Positions 17,033 to 25,670 of a DNA stretch of 64,000 nucleotides are shown here, piece after piece. Position 1 is the stretch's first letter. Each line of letters begins with the position of its first letter. The DNA is from Saccharothrix australiensis (lineage in GTDB: Bacteria > Actinomycetota > Actinomycetes > Mycobacteriales > Pseudonocardiaceae), in contig NZ_RBXO01000001.1 in assembly GCF_003634935.1 (NCBI RefSeq), positions 2,381,501 to 2,445,500 on the forward strand, written 5' to 3'. The notes under the pieces were generated by a model. That model was not told the origin of the DNA. It did not search any database and saw only the letters and a program-made list of their open reading frames with translations. The translations under genes and the position numbers were made by a program.

Positions 17033-17048
17033 TCGGACCACGGTCCGA
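17033..17048. promoter_or_regulatory. Palindrome in the divergent promoter between kinase and serine hydrolase
   Basis: TCGGACC and GGTCCGA are perfect arms separated by AC, lying in the 49-base gap between ATG 16998 (-) and ATG 17048 (+). A candidate binding site for the adjacent response regulator. If the hydrolase starts at GTG 17084 the site lies fully in its untranslated region. Confidence 0.4.
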
Positions 17049-18541
17049 TGTCCGGTCGACCGCCGGTGGGCCACGCTCCGACCGTGTTCACGACGATCCT
17101 GACCACGTTGGCCCTCACCGCATCGGTGCTCGACCCCGTCGGGTCGCCGACCGCGGTCGACGCCGCCGCCGTCGACTCCATTGTGGAGCGGTACCGAGAG
17201 GAGGTCGCGCTGCCGGGCGCGGCGGTCGCCGTCACCCGCGGCGACACCGTCGTCCACGCGGCCGGGTACGGCCGCACGCCCGGCGGCGACGCCATCACCG
17301 AGCGCACCACGCTGGCGGTGGCGTCGGTCAGCAAGTCCTTCACGGCGCTGGCCGTGCTGCAACTCGCGGAACGCGGGCGCATCGGCCTCGACGACCCCGT
17401 CCAGGCGCACCTGCCCGAGTTCACGATGGCCGACCCGCGCGCGGGCGCGATCACCGTGCGGCAGCTGCTCGACCAGACCTCCGGCATGTCGGACACCACC
17501 TCGACGCCGTTCAGCGGACCGGCGGTGCACACCCTGCGCGAGGCGGTGGCGTCGATGCGCGAGGCCGGGCTGGCCGACGCGCCCGGCAGCACCTGGCGGT
17601 ACCACAACCCGAACTTCCAGGTCGCCGCGCGCCTGGTGGAGGTGGTCAGCGGCGTGCCGTTCGCGGAGTACCTGCGCCGCAACGTGTTCGACCCGCTGGG
17701 CATGACCGGCAGCGGCACCGGCGACACCGAGCGGGACCTGCCGCCGAGCGCGCGCGGCCACGTCCGGGTGCTGGGCGTGCCGCTGGCCGTGCCCGAGCCG
17801 CCCGCCTTCGGCAACGGTTCCGGCGGCGTGCTCAGCACCGCGCGTGACATGGCGGCGTGGCTGATCGCCCAGAACAACGGGGGGCGCGGCGCGAACGGCA
17901 CGTCGATCGCCACCCCGGACGGGATCGCGGCCACGCACACGCCCTCGGGGGCGGCGAAGTCGTACGGGCTCGGCTGGTTCGTGGGCACCACCGCGTCCGG
18001 CGCGCCGCTGGTCCACCACAGCGGCGACCTGTTCACGTCGACCGCCTACCAGGCGCTGCTGCCGGCGTCCGGCCACGGCGTCGCCGTCATGGCGAACACG
18101 GGGTTGCAGCACGGGGACGCCCAAGCGATCGCCGAGCGCCTGATCGCGGCGATCGAGGGCCGGGAACCGCCGCCCGCCGGTGACCCGTGGCCCGCCGTCG
18201 TCGACGCGGTGCTGCTCGGGGCGGCGGTGGTCGTCGGCGTGGCGACGTGGCGCGGTGCGCGTCGTTCGCGGCGGTGGGCCACCCGCCGCCGGTCGGCGCC
18301 GTGGGCGGTGGTCCGCCTGGTGCCGCTCGCGCTGCCGCTGCTGCTCCTCGTCACGGTCCACCGCGTGGTGGGCTTCCTCTACCGGGGTCGTGACGTGTCG
18401 TGGCGGCAGGTCCCTTACCTGTACCCGACGTTCGTGGTGCTGCTCGCGGTGGCGGCGGTGGGGTGCGCGGCGGTGCTGGTGGCCAGGGCCGCGGCCGTCG
18501 TGCGGGCGGCGAGGCGGCCGGTCGACGGGGCGGCGCGCTGA
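17048..18541 (+). CDS. Beta-lactamase-family serine hydrolase with C-terminal membrane domain
   Basis: About 497 residues. A hydrophobic N-terminal segment (VFTTILTTLALTASVL) acts as signal or anchor. The penicillin-binding-protein/class C-like domain has SVSK (Ser93, Lys96), YHN (185-187) and HHSG (323-326), the SxxK, YxN and HxG positions. After residue 370 come three membrane helices (VVDAVLLGAAVVVGVATW, VRLVPLALPLLLLV, FVVLLAVAAVGCAAVL). Probably an extracytoplasmic esterase or D-peptidase, not a resistance beta-lactamase. The start is uncertain: GTG 17084 gives a cleaner signal peptide. Confidence 0.82.
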   Translation: MSGRPPVGHAPTVFTTILTTLALTASVLDPVGSPTAVDAAAVDSIVERYREEVALPGAAVAVTRGDTVVHAAGYGRTPGGDAITERTTLAVASVSKSFTALAVLQLAERGRIGLDDPVQAHLPEFTMADPRAGAITVRQLLDQTSGMSDTTSTPFSGPAVHTLREAVASMREAGLADAPGSTWRYHNPNFQVAARLVEVVSGVPFAEYLRRNVFDPLGMTGSGTGDTERDLPPSARGHVRVLGVPLAVPEPPAFGNGSGGVLSTARDMAAWLIAQNNGGRGANGTSIATPDGIAATHTPSGAAKSYGLGWFVGTTASGAPLVHHSGDLFTSTAYQALLPASGHGVAVMANTGLQHGDAQAIAERLIAAIEGREPPPAGDPWPAVVDAVLLGAAVVVGVATWRGARRSRRWATRRRSAPWAVVRLVPLALPLLLLVTVHRVVGFLYRGRDVSWRQVPYLYPTFVVLLAVAAVGCAAVLVARAAAVVRAARRPVDGAAR

Positions 18542-18552
18542 GCCGCGGCGGT

Positions 18553-18590
18553 CCGGGTGCGGTGGGGGTGGACCGCCCCGCCGCACCCGG
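18553..18590. terminator. Stem-loop between convergent genes
   Basis: CCGGGTGCGG (18553-18562) pairs perfectly with CCGCACCCGG (18581-18590) across an 18-base loop, between the ends of the serine hydrolase (+) and the M20 peptidase (-). Likely a shared factor-independent terminator without a T-tract. Confidence 0.55.
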
Positions 18591-18596
18591 GGACCG

Positions 18597-19745
18597 TCAC
18601 GCGATCGGGCGCGCGGCGAGGTCCGCCAGCAGCCCCGCCACCAGCGCCGCCTGGTACGGCATCCCGTCGAGCACCACGTGCTCGGTCCGGGCGTGGGCGC
18701 CGTCGCCCACCGCGCCGAGGCCGTCCAGCACCGGGCACCCCGCGGCGGACACGAAGTTGCCGTCGCTCGCGCCGCCCACCGCGACCTCGCCCAGCTCGCG
18801 GCCGTACCCGGCGGCCACCGCCCGCGCGCGGCCCAGCAGCTCGACGCTGCCGGGGTGCGGGTTCATCGGCGGGCGGTTCCAGTCGCCGCCCACCACCAGC
18901 TCCACCCTCGGGTCGGTCGGCCGGAGCGCGGCGAGCGCCCGGTCGACCCGGCGCGCCTCGTCCTCGGTGGCCACCCGCACGTCCACCTCGGCCCGCGCGT
19001 GCCCGGCGACCACGTTGGTCCGGGTGCCGCCGCTGATCACGCCCACGTTGACGGTGGTGCCCCGGTCCGGCGCGGCGACGTCGCGCAGCGCGAGCACGAC
19101 CTCGGCCAGCGCCGTCACGGCGCTCGCGCCCTTCTCCGGGTCCAGCCCGGCGTGCACCTCGACCCCGCGCACGTCGACGTGGAACAGCCCGATGCCCTTG
19201 CGGCGGGTCTTCACCCGGCCGGCCACGCCGGGTTCCAGCACGAGGGTGGCGGCGGCCCCGCGCGCGGCCCGCTCGATCACCGGCCGGGACGCCTTGCTGC
19301 CGATCTCCTCGTCCGGTGTGAACAGGAACCGCACGGTCGGCGCGGGCACGCCGAGGTCGCGCAGCGCGGCCACCGCCCACACGGCCTGCACCAGGCCGGC
19401 CTTCATGTCGAACGCGCCCGGCCCGGTGGCGATCCCGTCGGCGACGGCGAAGGGCCACTCGTCCAGGGTGCCGCGCGGCCACACGGTGTCGTAGTGCCCG
19501 AGCACCAGCACCTCGTCCGGCGTCGCGCCCTCGACCAGCACCTCCACCACGTCGCCGAGCGCGCCGTGCGCCTGCCTGCGCGCGGTCGCGCCGGGCAGCC
19601 GGTCGAGCGACCACCGCGCCAGCAGCGCGGCCATCCGGTCCAGGCACTCGCGGTCGTCGCTGGGCGACTCGGTGCCGACCAGCAGGGCCAGGTCGTCGAC
19701 CAGGTCGCGCCGGCGCGCGGTCAGCAGTTCCAGCGGGGTGCTCAT
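18597..19745 (-). CDS. M20-family metallopeptidase, carboxypeptidase G2-like
   Basis: About 382 residues, cytosolic. Di-zinc ligands and catalysis: LGHYDTVWPRGTL (His84, Asp86), GPGAFDMKAG (Asp113), DEEIGS (Glu146/147), and a C-terminal RTEHVVLDGMPYQAAL (His). The HYDTVWPRG signature is typical of glutamate carboxypeptidases such as CPG2, which cut C-terminal Glu from folates. A lid/dimerisation domain (DVRGVEVHAGLDPEKGASAV) is present. ATG 19745 overlaps the stop of the AbgT transporter gene (ATGA). The pairing suggests uptake and hydrolysis of p-aminobenzoyl-glutamate or another N-acyl-glutamate. Confidence 0.88.
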   Translation of the reverse strand: MSTPLELLTARRRDLVDDLALLVGTESPSDDRECLDRMAALLARWSLDRLPGATARRQAHGALGDVVEVLVEGATPDEVLVLGHYDTVWPRGTLDEWPFAVADGIATGPGAFDMKAGLVQAVWAVAALRDLGVPAPTVRFLFTPDEEIGSKASRPVIERAARGAAATLVLEPGVAGRVKTRRKGIGLFHVDVRGVEVHAGLDPEKGASAVTALAEVVLALRDVAAPDRGTTVNVGVISGGTRTNVVAGHARAEVDVRVATEDEARRVDRALAALRPTDPRVELVVGGDWNRPPMNPHPGSVELLGRARAVAAGYGRELGEVAVGGASDGNFVSAAGCPVLDGLGAVGDGAHARTEHVVLDGMPYQAALVAGLLADLAARPIA

Positions 19746-21271
19746 CGGACCGGCACCCCCGGTCCGAGCGGCAGGCCGAGGCCCCACCAGGCCATCAGCA
19801 GCGCCGTCCACACCACGAACAGGGCGGCGACCACCGGCAGCGTCATCGAGGTGAGCGTGCCGATGCCGACGTCCTTGCGGTACTGCCGCATGAACCCGAG
19901 CGTCATCACGAAGTAGGCGCTCATCGGCGTGATCGCGTTGGTGCACGAGTCGGCGATGCGGTAGGCGGCCTGGCTCAGCTCCGGCGAGACGCCCAGCAGC
20001 ATCAGCATCGGCACGAAGATCGGGCCGACCAGCGCCCACTGGGCGGAGCCGCTGGTCACGACCAGGTTGATGAAGGTGACCACCAGCATCATGCCGAGCA
20101 GCAGGAGCGGGGTGCTGATGTTCGCGCCCTGGAGCACGCTCGCGCCCTTGATGGCCAGGTACGGGCCGAGGTTGGTCCACTTGAAGTAGGCCAGGAACTG
20201 CGAGATCGCGAAGAACAGCACCAGCACGGGCGCGAGCGGCCGGGTGCCGTCGGCCATCAGCCTCGGCACGTCGCCGGAGGTGCGGACCTTGCCGACCGCC
20301 CGGCCGTAGGCCAGCCCGGCGACGAAGAACACCACGAAGATCACCACCGCGACGTCCTTGAGCAGCGGCGAGTTCAGGATGCCACCGCCCTCGCCGCGCA
20401 GCGGCGAGCCGGCCGGGACGAGCGCGGCCACGCACGCGGCCAGCACCGCGGCGACGGCGACGCCCGCGTGCCGCAGCCCGCGCCGCTCGTCCGCGCCCAG
20501 CGCCACCGAGGCGGTCACGTCGTCGGCGGGCGGGGTGTCCGGCGTCAGCGCGGCGGCCCGGCGGACCAGCACCTTCTCGGTGACCAGGGTGATCACCCCG
20601 GACAGCACCACGGCCGAGGCGATGGCGAAGAAGTAGTTCGCGAGCGGCGACACCACGTAGGTCGGGTCGATCAGCCGGGCGGCCGAGGTGGTCAGGCCGG
20701 ACAGCAGCGTGTCGGTCGGCGTGACCAGCGGGCTGGCGTCGTAGCCCGCCGAGATCGACACGAACGCCACGACCACGCCGAGGACCGGGTTGCGGCCCCG
20801 GATGTGGAAGATGACGCCGCCGAGCGGGACCAGCACGACGTAGGCGCTGTCGCCGAGCACGTGCGCGGTCATGCCGGTGAACGCCAGCGCGAAGGTCAGC
20901 CAGCCGGCGGGCACCTTGACGATGCTCGCCCGCAGCAGGGCGTGCAGCAGGCCGGTCTCGGTGGCCAGCGCGACGCCGAACATCACCACGATGATCAGGC
21001 CGAGCGGCGGGAACGACACGAAGTTGTCGACCGCGTCCCCGATCATGCCGCGCAGCCCCTCGCCGGACAGCAGGCTCCGGACCACCACGGGCTTGCCCTG
21101 GCCGGGCGCGGTGGCGGTGGCGCCCTCGGCGAGCCGGCTGACCACCAGCAGCACGGCGCTGAGGATCCAGAACAGCCAGAACGAGTCGGGTAGCCGGTTG
21201 CCCGCCCGCTCCACCACGCCGAGGAAGCGCAGCAGCGCAGGTTCCCGCTCTCGCGTCCGCGTTCCCGCCAT
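19742..21271 (-). CDS. AbgT-family transporter
   Basis: About 509 residues with ten or more membrane helices. NRLPDSFWLFWILSAVLLVVSR at the N-terminus and DSCTNAITPMSAYFVMTLGF near the C-terminus are strongly characteristic of AbgT (p-aminobenzoyl-glutamate) transporters; a second re-entrant motif NLVVTSGSAQWALVGP is also present. AGGAGG precedes ATG 21271. The gene heads an operon with the M20 peptidase and faces an Lrp-like regulator. Some AbgT proteins export sulfonamides instead, so direction of transport is not certain. Confidence 0.92.
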   Translation of the reverse strand: MAGTRTREREPALLRFLGVVERAGNRLPDSFWLFWILSAVLLVVSRLAEGATATAPGQGKPVVVRSLLSGEGLRGMIGDAVDNFVSFPPLGLIIVVMFGVALATETGLLHALLRASIVKVPAGWLTFALAFTGMTAHVLGDSAYVVLVPLGGVIFHIRGRNPVLGVVVAFVSISAGYDASPLVTPTDTLLSGLTTSAARLIDPTYVVSPLANYFFAIASAVVLSGVITLVTEKVLVRRAAALTPDTPPADDVTASVALGADERRGLRHAGVAVAAVLAACVAALVPAGSPLRGEGGGILNSPLLKDVAVVIFVVFFVAGLAYGRAVGKVRTSGDVPRLMADGTRPLAPVLVLFFAISQFLAYFKWTNLGPYLAIKGASVLQGANISTPLLLLGMMLVVTFINLVVTSGSAQWALVGPIFVPMLMLLGVSPELSQAAYRIADSCTNAITPMSAYFVMTLGFMRQYRKDVGIGTLTSMTLPVVAALFVVWTALLMAWWGLGLPLGPGVPVR

Positions 21272-21394
21272 GCAGTCCTCCTGGGATGGTCCGTACGATA
21301 TGGACGCATACAGAACCACTCGCGTTCAATTGCGTCAATGGCTTGTTCTAGATCGTTCTAATCCGACGCACCTTCCGACCTCTAGGATCGACGC
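21272..21394. promoter_or_regulatory. Divergent promoter region with Lrp-type repeat sites
   Basis: AT-rich relative to surroundings. Contains a direct repeat GTTCTA, GATC, GTTCTA (centred near 21353) and TTCAATTGCG/TCAATGG repeats just before it, plus CGTACGATATGGACG nearer the transporter. Lrp/AsnC proteins bind such degenerate, AT-rich repeated sites, so this is the likely operator controlling both transporter and regulator. Confidence 0.5.
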
Positions 21395-22435
21395 ATGGTG
21401 ACTGCGGCGCGACCCGCCGAGAGCGAAGCCGCTCTGGACGACGTGGACCTGGACATCATCGCCGCACTCCAGCTCGACCCGCGCGCCGCGTTCGACCGGG
21501 TGGCCGAGGTGCTCGGCAGCACCGGCCGGACCGTGGCCAGGCGGGTCGAGCGGATGACCGAGGCGGGCGTCCTGCGGTTCGTGTGCGAGGTGCACCGGTC
21601 GCTGGTGTCCGAGGGCACCCGGATACACAGCTGGATCAGGACCGAGCCGAGGCTGATCCACCAGGTGGCGGAAACCCTGACCGCCATGCCCGAGGTGGTG
21701 TTCTGCTGCACGACGGCGGGCAGCGCGGGCGTGTACTGCACCGCCGTGCCCGGCCGGGGCGAGCGCGCCGAGTTCCTGACCTCCCGGCTGCCCGCCGTGC
21801 CCGGCATCATCGCCACCCGCAGCGAGATCGAGCTGCGCGTGGTGCGCAAGGCGTCCTCCTGGCGGCTGCCCCGGCTGACCGGCGCCCAGCGGGCCGCGCT
21901 GGCCCGGCCGCTGCCGGACTTCGCGCAGCGCCCGCGCCCGCTGTCGGAGGAGGAGCGCACCGCGGTCACCCTGCTCCGGGTCGACGCGCGGATGGCCTAC
22001 GCCGACCTGGCCCGCGCCCTGGGCATGACCCAGCCGAGGGCCCGCCGCCTGGTGCTGAACCTGCTGGACGAGGGGCTGCTCCAGCCGCGCGTCGACGTCG
22101 AGCCCGGCGCGCTCGGCTACCGGACGGAGGCCATCCTGGGCCTGCGCACCCAGTTCGGCCACGCGACCGCCGTCGCCGACGCGCTCACCCGGTACGGCGG
22201 CACCCGCTACCTGGCCAGGGTCGCCGGCACGTCGAGCCTGCTGTGCCAGGCGGTGTTCCAGGACGAACCGGCGCTGGCCGACTTCCTGGACGACCAGCTC
22301 GCGGGGGTGGACGCGGTGGTCCACGCCGAGGTGTCCATGATCCTGCGGGTCACCAAGCGCCTCTGGATACCGCGGGAGGGCGTGCTGCTGGGCGTGCCCC
22401 GGTTCCCGGACCTGCTGCCGAGCCCGCAGCCGTAG
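21395..22435 (+). CDS. Lrp/AsnC-family regulator with two tandem halves
   Basis: About 346 residues. It contains two Lrp/AsnC units: HTH 1 at about 16-60 (DLDIIAALQLDPRAAFDRVAE) followed by an effector-like beta-alpha domain, then HTH 2 at about 187-235 (VTLLRVDARMAYADLARALG) and a second effector domain (EAILGLRTQFGHATAVAD). Two-copy members are common in actinomycetes. Divergent to abgT-M20, so it probably senses the imported compound or its amino-acid product and controls that operon. Confidence 0.88.
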   Translation: MVTAARPAESEAALDDVDLDIIAALQLDPRAAFDRVAEVLGSTGRTVARRVERMTEAGVLRFVCEVHRSLVSEGTRIHSWIRTEPRLIHQVAETLTAMPEVVFCCTTAGSAGVYCTAVPGRGERAEFLTSRLPAVPGIIATRSEIELRVVRKASSWRLPRLTGAQRAALARPLPDFAQRPRPLSEEERTAVTLLRVDARMAYADLARALGMTQPRARRLVLNLLDEGLLQPRVDVEPGALGYRTEAILGLRTQFGHATAVADALTRYGGTRYLARVAGTSSLLCQAVFQDEPALADFLDDQLAGVDAVVHAEVSMILRVTKRLWIPREGVLLGVPRFPDLLPSPQP

Positions 22436-22462
22436 GGGCCGCCCCTGGTCGGCATCGCGCCG

Positions 22463-23413
22463 TCAGGGCTGCTGGAACGCCGCCCGGTAGGCCCCGGGCG
22501 TGGTGCCGACCTGCCGGGCGAAGTGGTGCCGCAGCGCCTCCGTCGAGCCGAACCCCGCCGTGCGCGCGATCCGGTCCACCGACAGGGTGGTGGTCTCCAG
22601 CAGTTCCCTCGCCCGCTGCACGCGCCGGTCCAGCACCCAGCGCAGCGGTGTGGTGCCGGTGCGGGCGCGGAACCGGCGGGACAGGCTGCGGGTGCTGATG
22701 GCCGCCTGCGCCGCGATGTCGGCCAGCGACAGCGGCCGGTCGAGGTTGTCCTCGACCCAGCGCAGCGTCGGCGTGAGGTCGTCGGGGTCGCGGTCGGGGT
22801 CGCGGTGCTCGATGAACTGCGCCTGCCCGCCGGAGCGCTGCGGCGGCATGACGATCGCCCGCGCCGCGTCGGCCGCCACCGCCGCGCCGAGGTCGCGGCG
22901 CACCAGGTGCAGGCACAGGTCCAGCCCGGCCGCGACGCCGGCCGAGGTCAGCACCCGCCCCTCGTCGACGAACAGGACCGACGGGTCCACCTCGACCTCG
23001 GGGTGGCGCTCGGCGAGCAGGCCGGCGAGCCGCCAGTGGGTGGTCGCGCGGCGGCCGTCGAGCAGCCCCGCCGCCGCGAGCACGAACGCGCCGGTGCAGA
23101 TGGACGCCACCGTCGCGCCCCGGTCCACGGCGTCCCGCAGCACCCGCAGGACCCCGGGGCCGGGCGGGCGGTCCGGGTCCGCGCCCGGCACGACCACGGT
23201 GTCCGCGTCGCGCGCGTCGTCGAGCCCGTAGCGCGACGAGAGCCGGAACGCCTCCTGGTCCCAGGCCGTCGCGGTGACCACCGGTTCGGCGCACACCCGG
23301 ATCTCGTAGGCGGGGGACGAGTCGGCCCGGCGCGCCGCGGCGAACACCTGGCAGGGGATCGTGAGGTCGAAGGCCACCACGTTGTCGAGAGCCAGGACGG
23401 CGATGACGGGCAT
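22463..23413 (-). CDS. GlxA-type AraC-family regulator (DJ-1/PfpI domain plus AraC HTH)
   Basis: 316 residues. The N-terminal 170 residues form a DJ-1/PfpI-like domain (VLALDNVVAFDLTIPCQVF; the elbow Cys is in VASICTGAFVLAAAG), and the C-terminal 100 residues an AraC double HTH (RPLSLADIAAQAAISTRSLS; RIARTAGFGSTEALRHHF). It faces a stand-alone DJ-1-family gene across 105 bases, a common pairing in which the regulator controls the neighbour. Ligand unknown. Confidence 0.9.
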   Translation of the reverse strand: MPVIAVLALDNVVAFDLTIPCQVFAAARRADSSPAYEIRVCAEPVVTATAWDQEAFRLSSRYGLDDARDADTVVVPGADPDRPPGPGVLRVLRDAVDRGATVASICTGAFVLAAAGLLDGRRATTHWRLAGLLAERHPEVEVDPSVLFVDEGRVLTSAGVAAGLDLCLHLVRRDLGAAVAADAARAIVMPPQRSGGQAQFIEHRDPDRDPDDLTPTLRWVEDNLDRPLSLADIAAQAAISTRSLSRRFRARTGTTPLRWVLDRRVQRARELLETTTLSVDRIARTAGFGSTEALRHHFARQVGTTPGAYRAAFQQP

Positions 23414-23518
23414 GTGGCCGGATGTTACGCATATCGGTCCTCCGCGCCACTGCCCGCCCGTCGCCCGCGCCGCACATACTCGTGATCACCCGACATGCCA
23501 ACGACTTCGGAGGATCAC

Positions 23519-24115
23519 GTGACCACCCTCGCCGTGCACGCCGTGCTCTACGACGGCGTCGAGGAGCAGGACTTCGTCGGCCCCATCGCGGTTTTCGGCG
23601 TCTTCGACCACATCCGGACGACCTACGTCACCGTCGACGGCCCGCGGACGGTGACCACCGCGTCCGGCGCGGAGATCGTCGTCCGCGCCCCTTGGTCGCC
23701 GTCGTCCGCCGACGTGGTCCTCGTGCCCGGCGGCGGTTACGGCGAAGGCTCCGGCGTGGACCTGGAGATCCGCCGCGGCGCGCTGCCGAAGGCGCTCGCC
23801 GACGCGCAACGCCCCGGCGTGGTCCTGGCGGCGGTGTGCACCGGCACGCTGCTCCTCGCGGCGGCCGGGATCACCGGGGGTCGGCCCTGCACCACGCACC
23901 ACGTGGCCTTGGAAGACCTCCGGGCGCGGGGCGGGCGGGTCGTCGACGCGCGGGTCGTCGACGACGGTGACCTGGTCACCTCCGGCGGTGTCACGTCCGG
24001 GCTCGACCTGGGGCTGTGGTGGGTGGAGCGCCGTTACGGGCCGGAGGCCGCGCTGCTCGCCGAACGGGTGCTGGAGCACGAACGCCGCGGCACCGTGTGG
24101 CGCGCCGCGTCATGA
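23519..24115 (+). CDS. DJ-1/PfpI-family protein
   Basis: About 198 residues. Class I glutamine-amidotransferase-like fold: TLAVHAVLYDGVEEQDF at the start, VVLVPGGGYGEG, and nucleophile-elbow Cys in AAVCTGTLLLAAAG; TTHHVALEDL supplies a possible His. GTG 23519 is preferred because GGAGG lies six bases upstream; ATG 23495 would add eight residues without a site. Possibly an isonitrile hydratase- or transpeptidase-like hydrolase; function not determined. Divergent from its likely GlxA-type regulator. Confidence 0.82.
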   Translation: MTTLAVHAVLYDGVEEQDFVGPIAVFGVFDHIRTTYVTVDGPRTVTTASGAEIVVRAPWSPSSADVVLVPGGGYGEGSGVDLEIRRGALPKALADAQRPGVVLAAVCTGTLLLAAAGITGGRPCTTHHVALEDLRARGGRVVDARVVDDGDLVTSGGVTSGLDLGLWWVERRYGPEAALLAERVLEHERRGTVWRAAS

Positions 24116-24181
24116 CGCCCACCATTCGTCCACAGTGGACGCAGCACGCCTCGTGCCGTGCGCCTCGTGCCGTGCGCCCGA

Positions 24182-24616
24182 CTACCGGGCCGTGGCGGAA
24201 CAGCGGGAGTCCGTGCCATCCAGGTCACCCGTGTCACCCAGGTCGTCCAGGTCGTCCGGCTCGCGCGGTGGCGTGGTCGCGATGATGGTGTCCAAGGCGG
24301 CGCGGGCGGCCACTAGGTCGGCGATGGCCCCGTCCAGGCGCTCGCGCTCCCGGTACAGGTCGGGCAGCAGGTCCGCGCACCCCGGGGCCGGCCCCTCCCC
24401 GTCGTCGACCATGCAGGGCAGCAGTTCGGCGATCGTGCGCGTGCTCAGCCCGGCGGCGAGCAGGGTGCGGATGCTCCGCACGGTGCGCACGTCCGCCTCG
24501 CCGTACTCGCGGTACCCGCTGGGCAGGCGTCGAGGCGCCAGCAGGCCCTGCTCCTCGTAGTAGCGCAGCAGCCGGATGCTGACGCCGGTCCGCCGGGACA
24601 GGGTTCCGATGCGCAC
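24182..24616 (-). CDS. MerR-family transcriptional regulator
   Basis: 144 residues. N-terminal winged HTH (RIGTLSRRTGVSIRLLRYYEEQGLL) and the RPSGYR-like wing, then a coiled-coil helix (YRERERLDGAIADLVAARAAL). Two cysteines (LPCMV, PGCADL) lie in the linker, so redox or metal sensing is possible, but the spacing is not that of SoxR. It faces an imine-reductase-like gene over a MerR-type promoter with an unusually long spacer, so it probably activates that gene. Confidence 0.9.
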   Translation of the reverse strand: MRIGTLSRRTGVSIRLLRYYEEQGLLAPRRLPSGYREYGEADVRTVRSIRTLLAAGLSTRTIAELLPCMVDDGEGPAPGCADLLPDLYRERERLDGAIADLVAARAALDTIIATTPPREPDDLDDLGDTGDLDGTDSRCSATAR

Positions 24617-24636
24617 GTGGTCACCACCACACCGAG

Positions 24637-24667
24637 TTGACTCTCACACCTGTGTGAGACTCTACCG
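24637..24667 (+). promoter_or_regulatory. MerR-type promoter/operator driving the reductase
   Basis: A -35-like TTGACT (24637-24642) and a -10-like TCTACC (24661-24666) are 18 bases apart, longer than standard. The spacer is filled by a perfect palindrome with arms TCTCACAC (24642-24649) and GTGTGAGA (24652-24659). This is the classical arrangement at which MerR proteins twist DNA to activate. Confidence 0.75.
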
Positions 24668-24675
24668 TCCGGATC

Positions 24676-25575
24676 ATGACCTCCGACCTGGACCGCACCC
24701 CCGTCACCGTCGTCGGCCTCGGCCCGATGGGCCTCGCGCTCGCCGCCGCCCTGCTGGAGCGGGGCCACCCGCTGACCGTCTGGAACCGCACCCCGGAGAA
24801 GGCCGACGAGCTGGTCGGCAAGGGCGCGCGGCGGGCGGCGACCGTCGCCGAAGCCGCGTCCGCGAGCCCCCTCACCATCATGTGCCTCAAGGACTACGAC
24901 ACCATGTACGCCGTGTTCGACGCCGCCGGGGACGCGTTGCGTGGCCGCGTCCTGGTGAACCTCAACTCCGGCACGCCGAACGAGGCCCGCGCGGCGGTCG
25001 ACTGGGCCGACGAGCGCGGCGTCGCGTACCTCGACGGCGCGATCATGGTGCAGCCGCCGCTGGTGGGGCACCCGGGTTCCGTCTTCCTGTACAGCGGCTC
25101 GCAGGACGTGTTCGACCGGCACCGCGCCACCCTGGCGAGCCTGGGCGACCCCCGGTACCTCGGCGCGGACCCCGGCCTCGCGGTGCTGTACAACACGGCG
25201 CTGCTGGACCTGATGTACGCGGCCACCAACGGCTTCCTGCACGCGAGCGCCCTGGTGGCCTCGGCGGGCGTCCCGGCGGCGACCTTCGCCGGGCTCGCCC
25301 TCGACTGGTTCCTGCCCACCGTCGTCCAGGCGTCCCTGGCCGAGCAGGCGCCCGCCCTGGACGCCGGGCACTACCCCGGTGACCTCGGCACCCTGGAGAT
25401 GAACCGCAACGCGCTGGAGCACATCACCCTGACCTCGCGGGAGCAGGGCGTGCACGACGACCAGCCGAGGCTGATGCAGGGCATCGCCGAGCGCGCGATC
25501 GCCGAGGGGCACGGCGACCGGAACTACCTGGCGGTGTTCGAGGTCTTCAAGAAGGCGAACGCGGCCCGCGCGTGA
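24676..25575 (+). CDS. NAD(P)-dependent oxidoreductase, imine-reductase-like
   Basis: 299 residues, matching the length of imine reductases and beta-hydroxyacid-dehydrogenase-like enzymes. Rossmann motif VVGLGPMGLALAAAL, NADP-preferring VWNRTPEKADEL, then LKDYDTMYAVF and LVNLNSGTPNEARA; the mid-region DGAIMVQPPLVGHPGSVFLYSG is characteristic of IRED-type proteins, and the C-terminal helical dimerisation domain follows. Predicted to reduce a C=N or C=O bond with NADPH. Transcribed from the MerR-controlled promoter 9 bases upstream. The substrate is not readable. Confidence 0.8.
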   Translation: MTSDLDRTPVTVVGLGPMGLALAAALLERGHPLTVWNRTPEKADELVGKGARRAATVAEAASASPLTIMCLKDYDTMYAVFDAAGDALRGRVLVNLNSGTPNEARAAVDWADERGVAYLDGAIMVQPPLVGHPGSVFLYSGSQDVFDRHRATLASLGDPRYLGADPGLAVLYNTALLDLMYAATNGFLHASALVASAGVPAATFAGLALDWFLPTVVQASLAEQAPALDAGHYPGDLGTLEMNRNALEHITLTSREQGVHDDQPRLMQGIAERAIAEGHGDRNYLAVFEVFKKANAARA

Positions 25576-25670
25576 CGGGTGGCGGCCACGCCGGAAAGTC
25601 GGTTGCCCCACCGCGCCGGCGCGGGAAATCCTGGCGGTGCCCGCGCTTCCCCCGGCACCGGAAGGTCACG

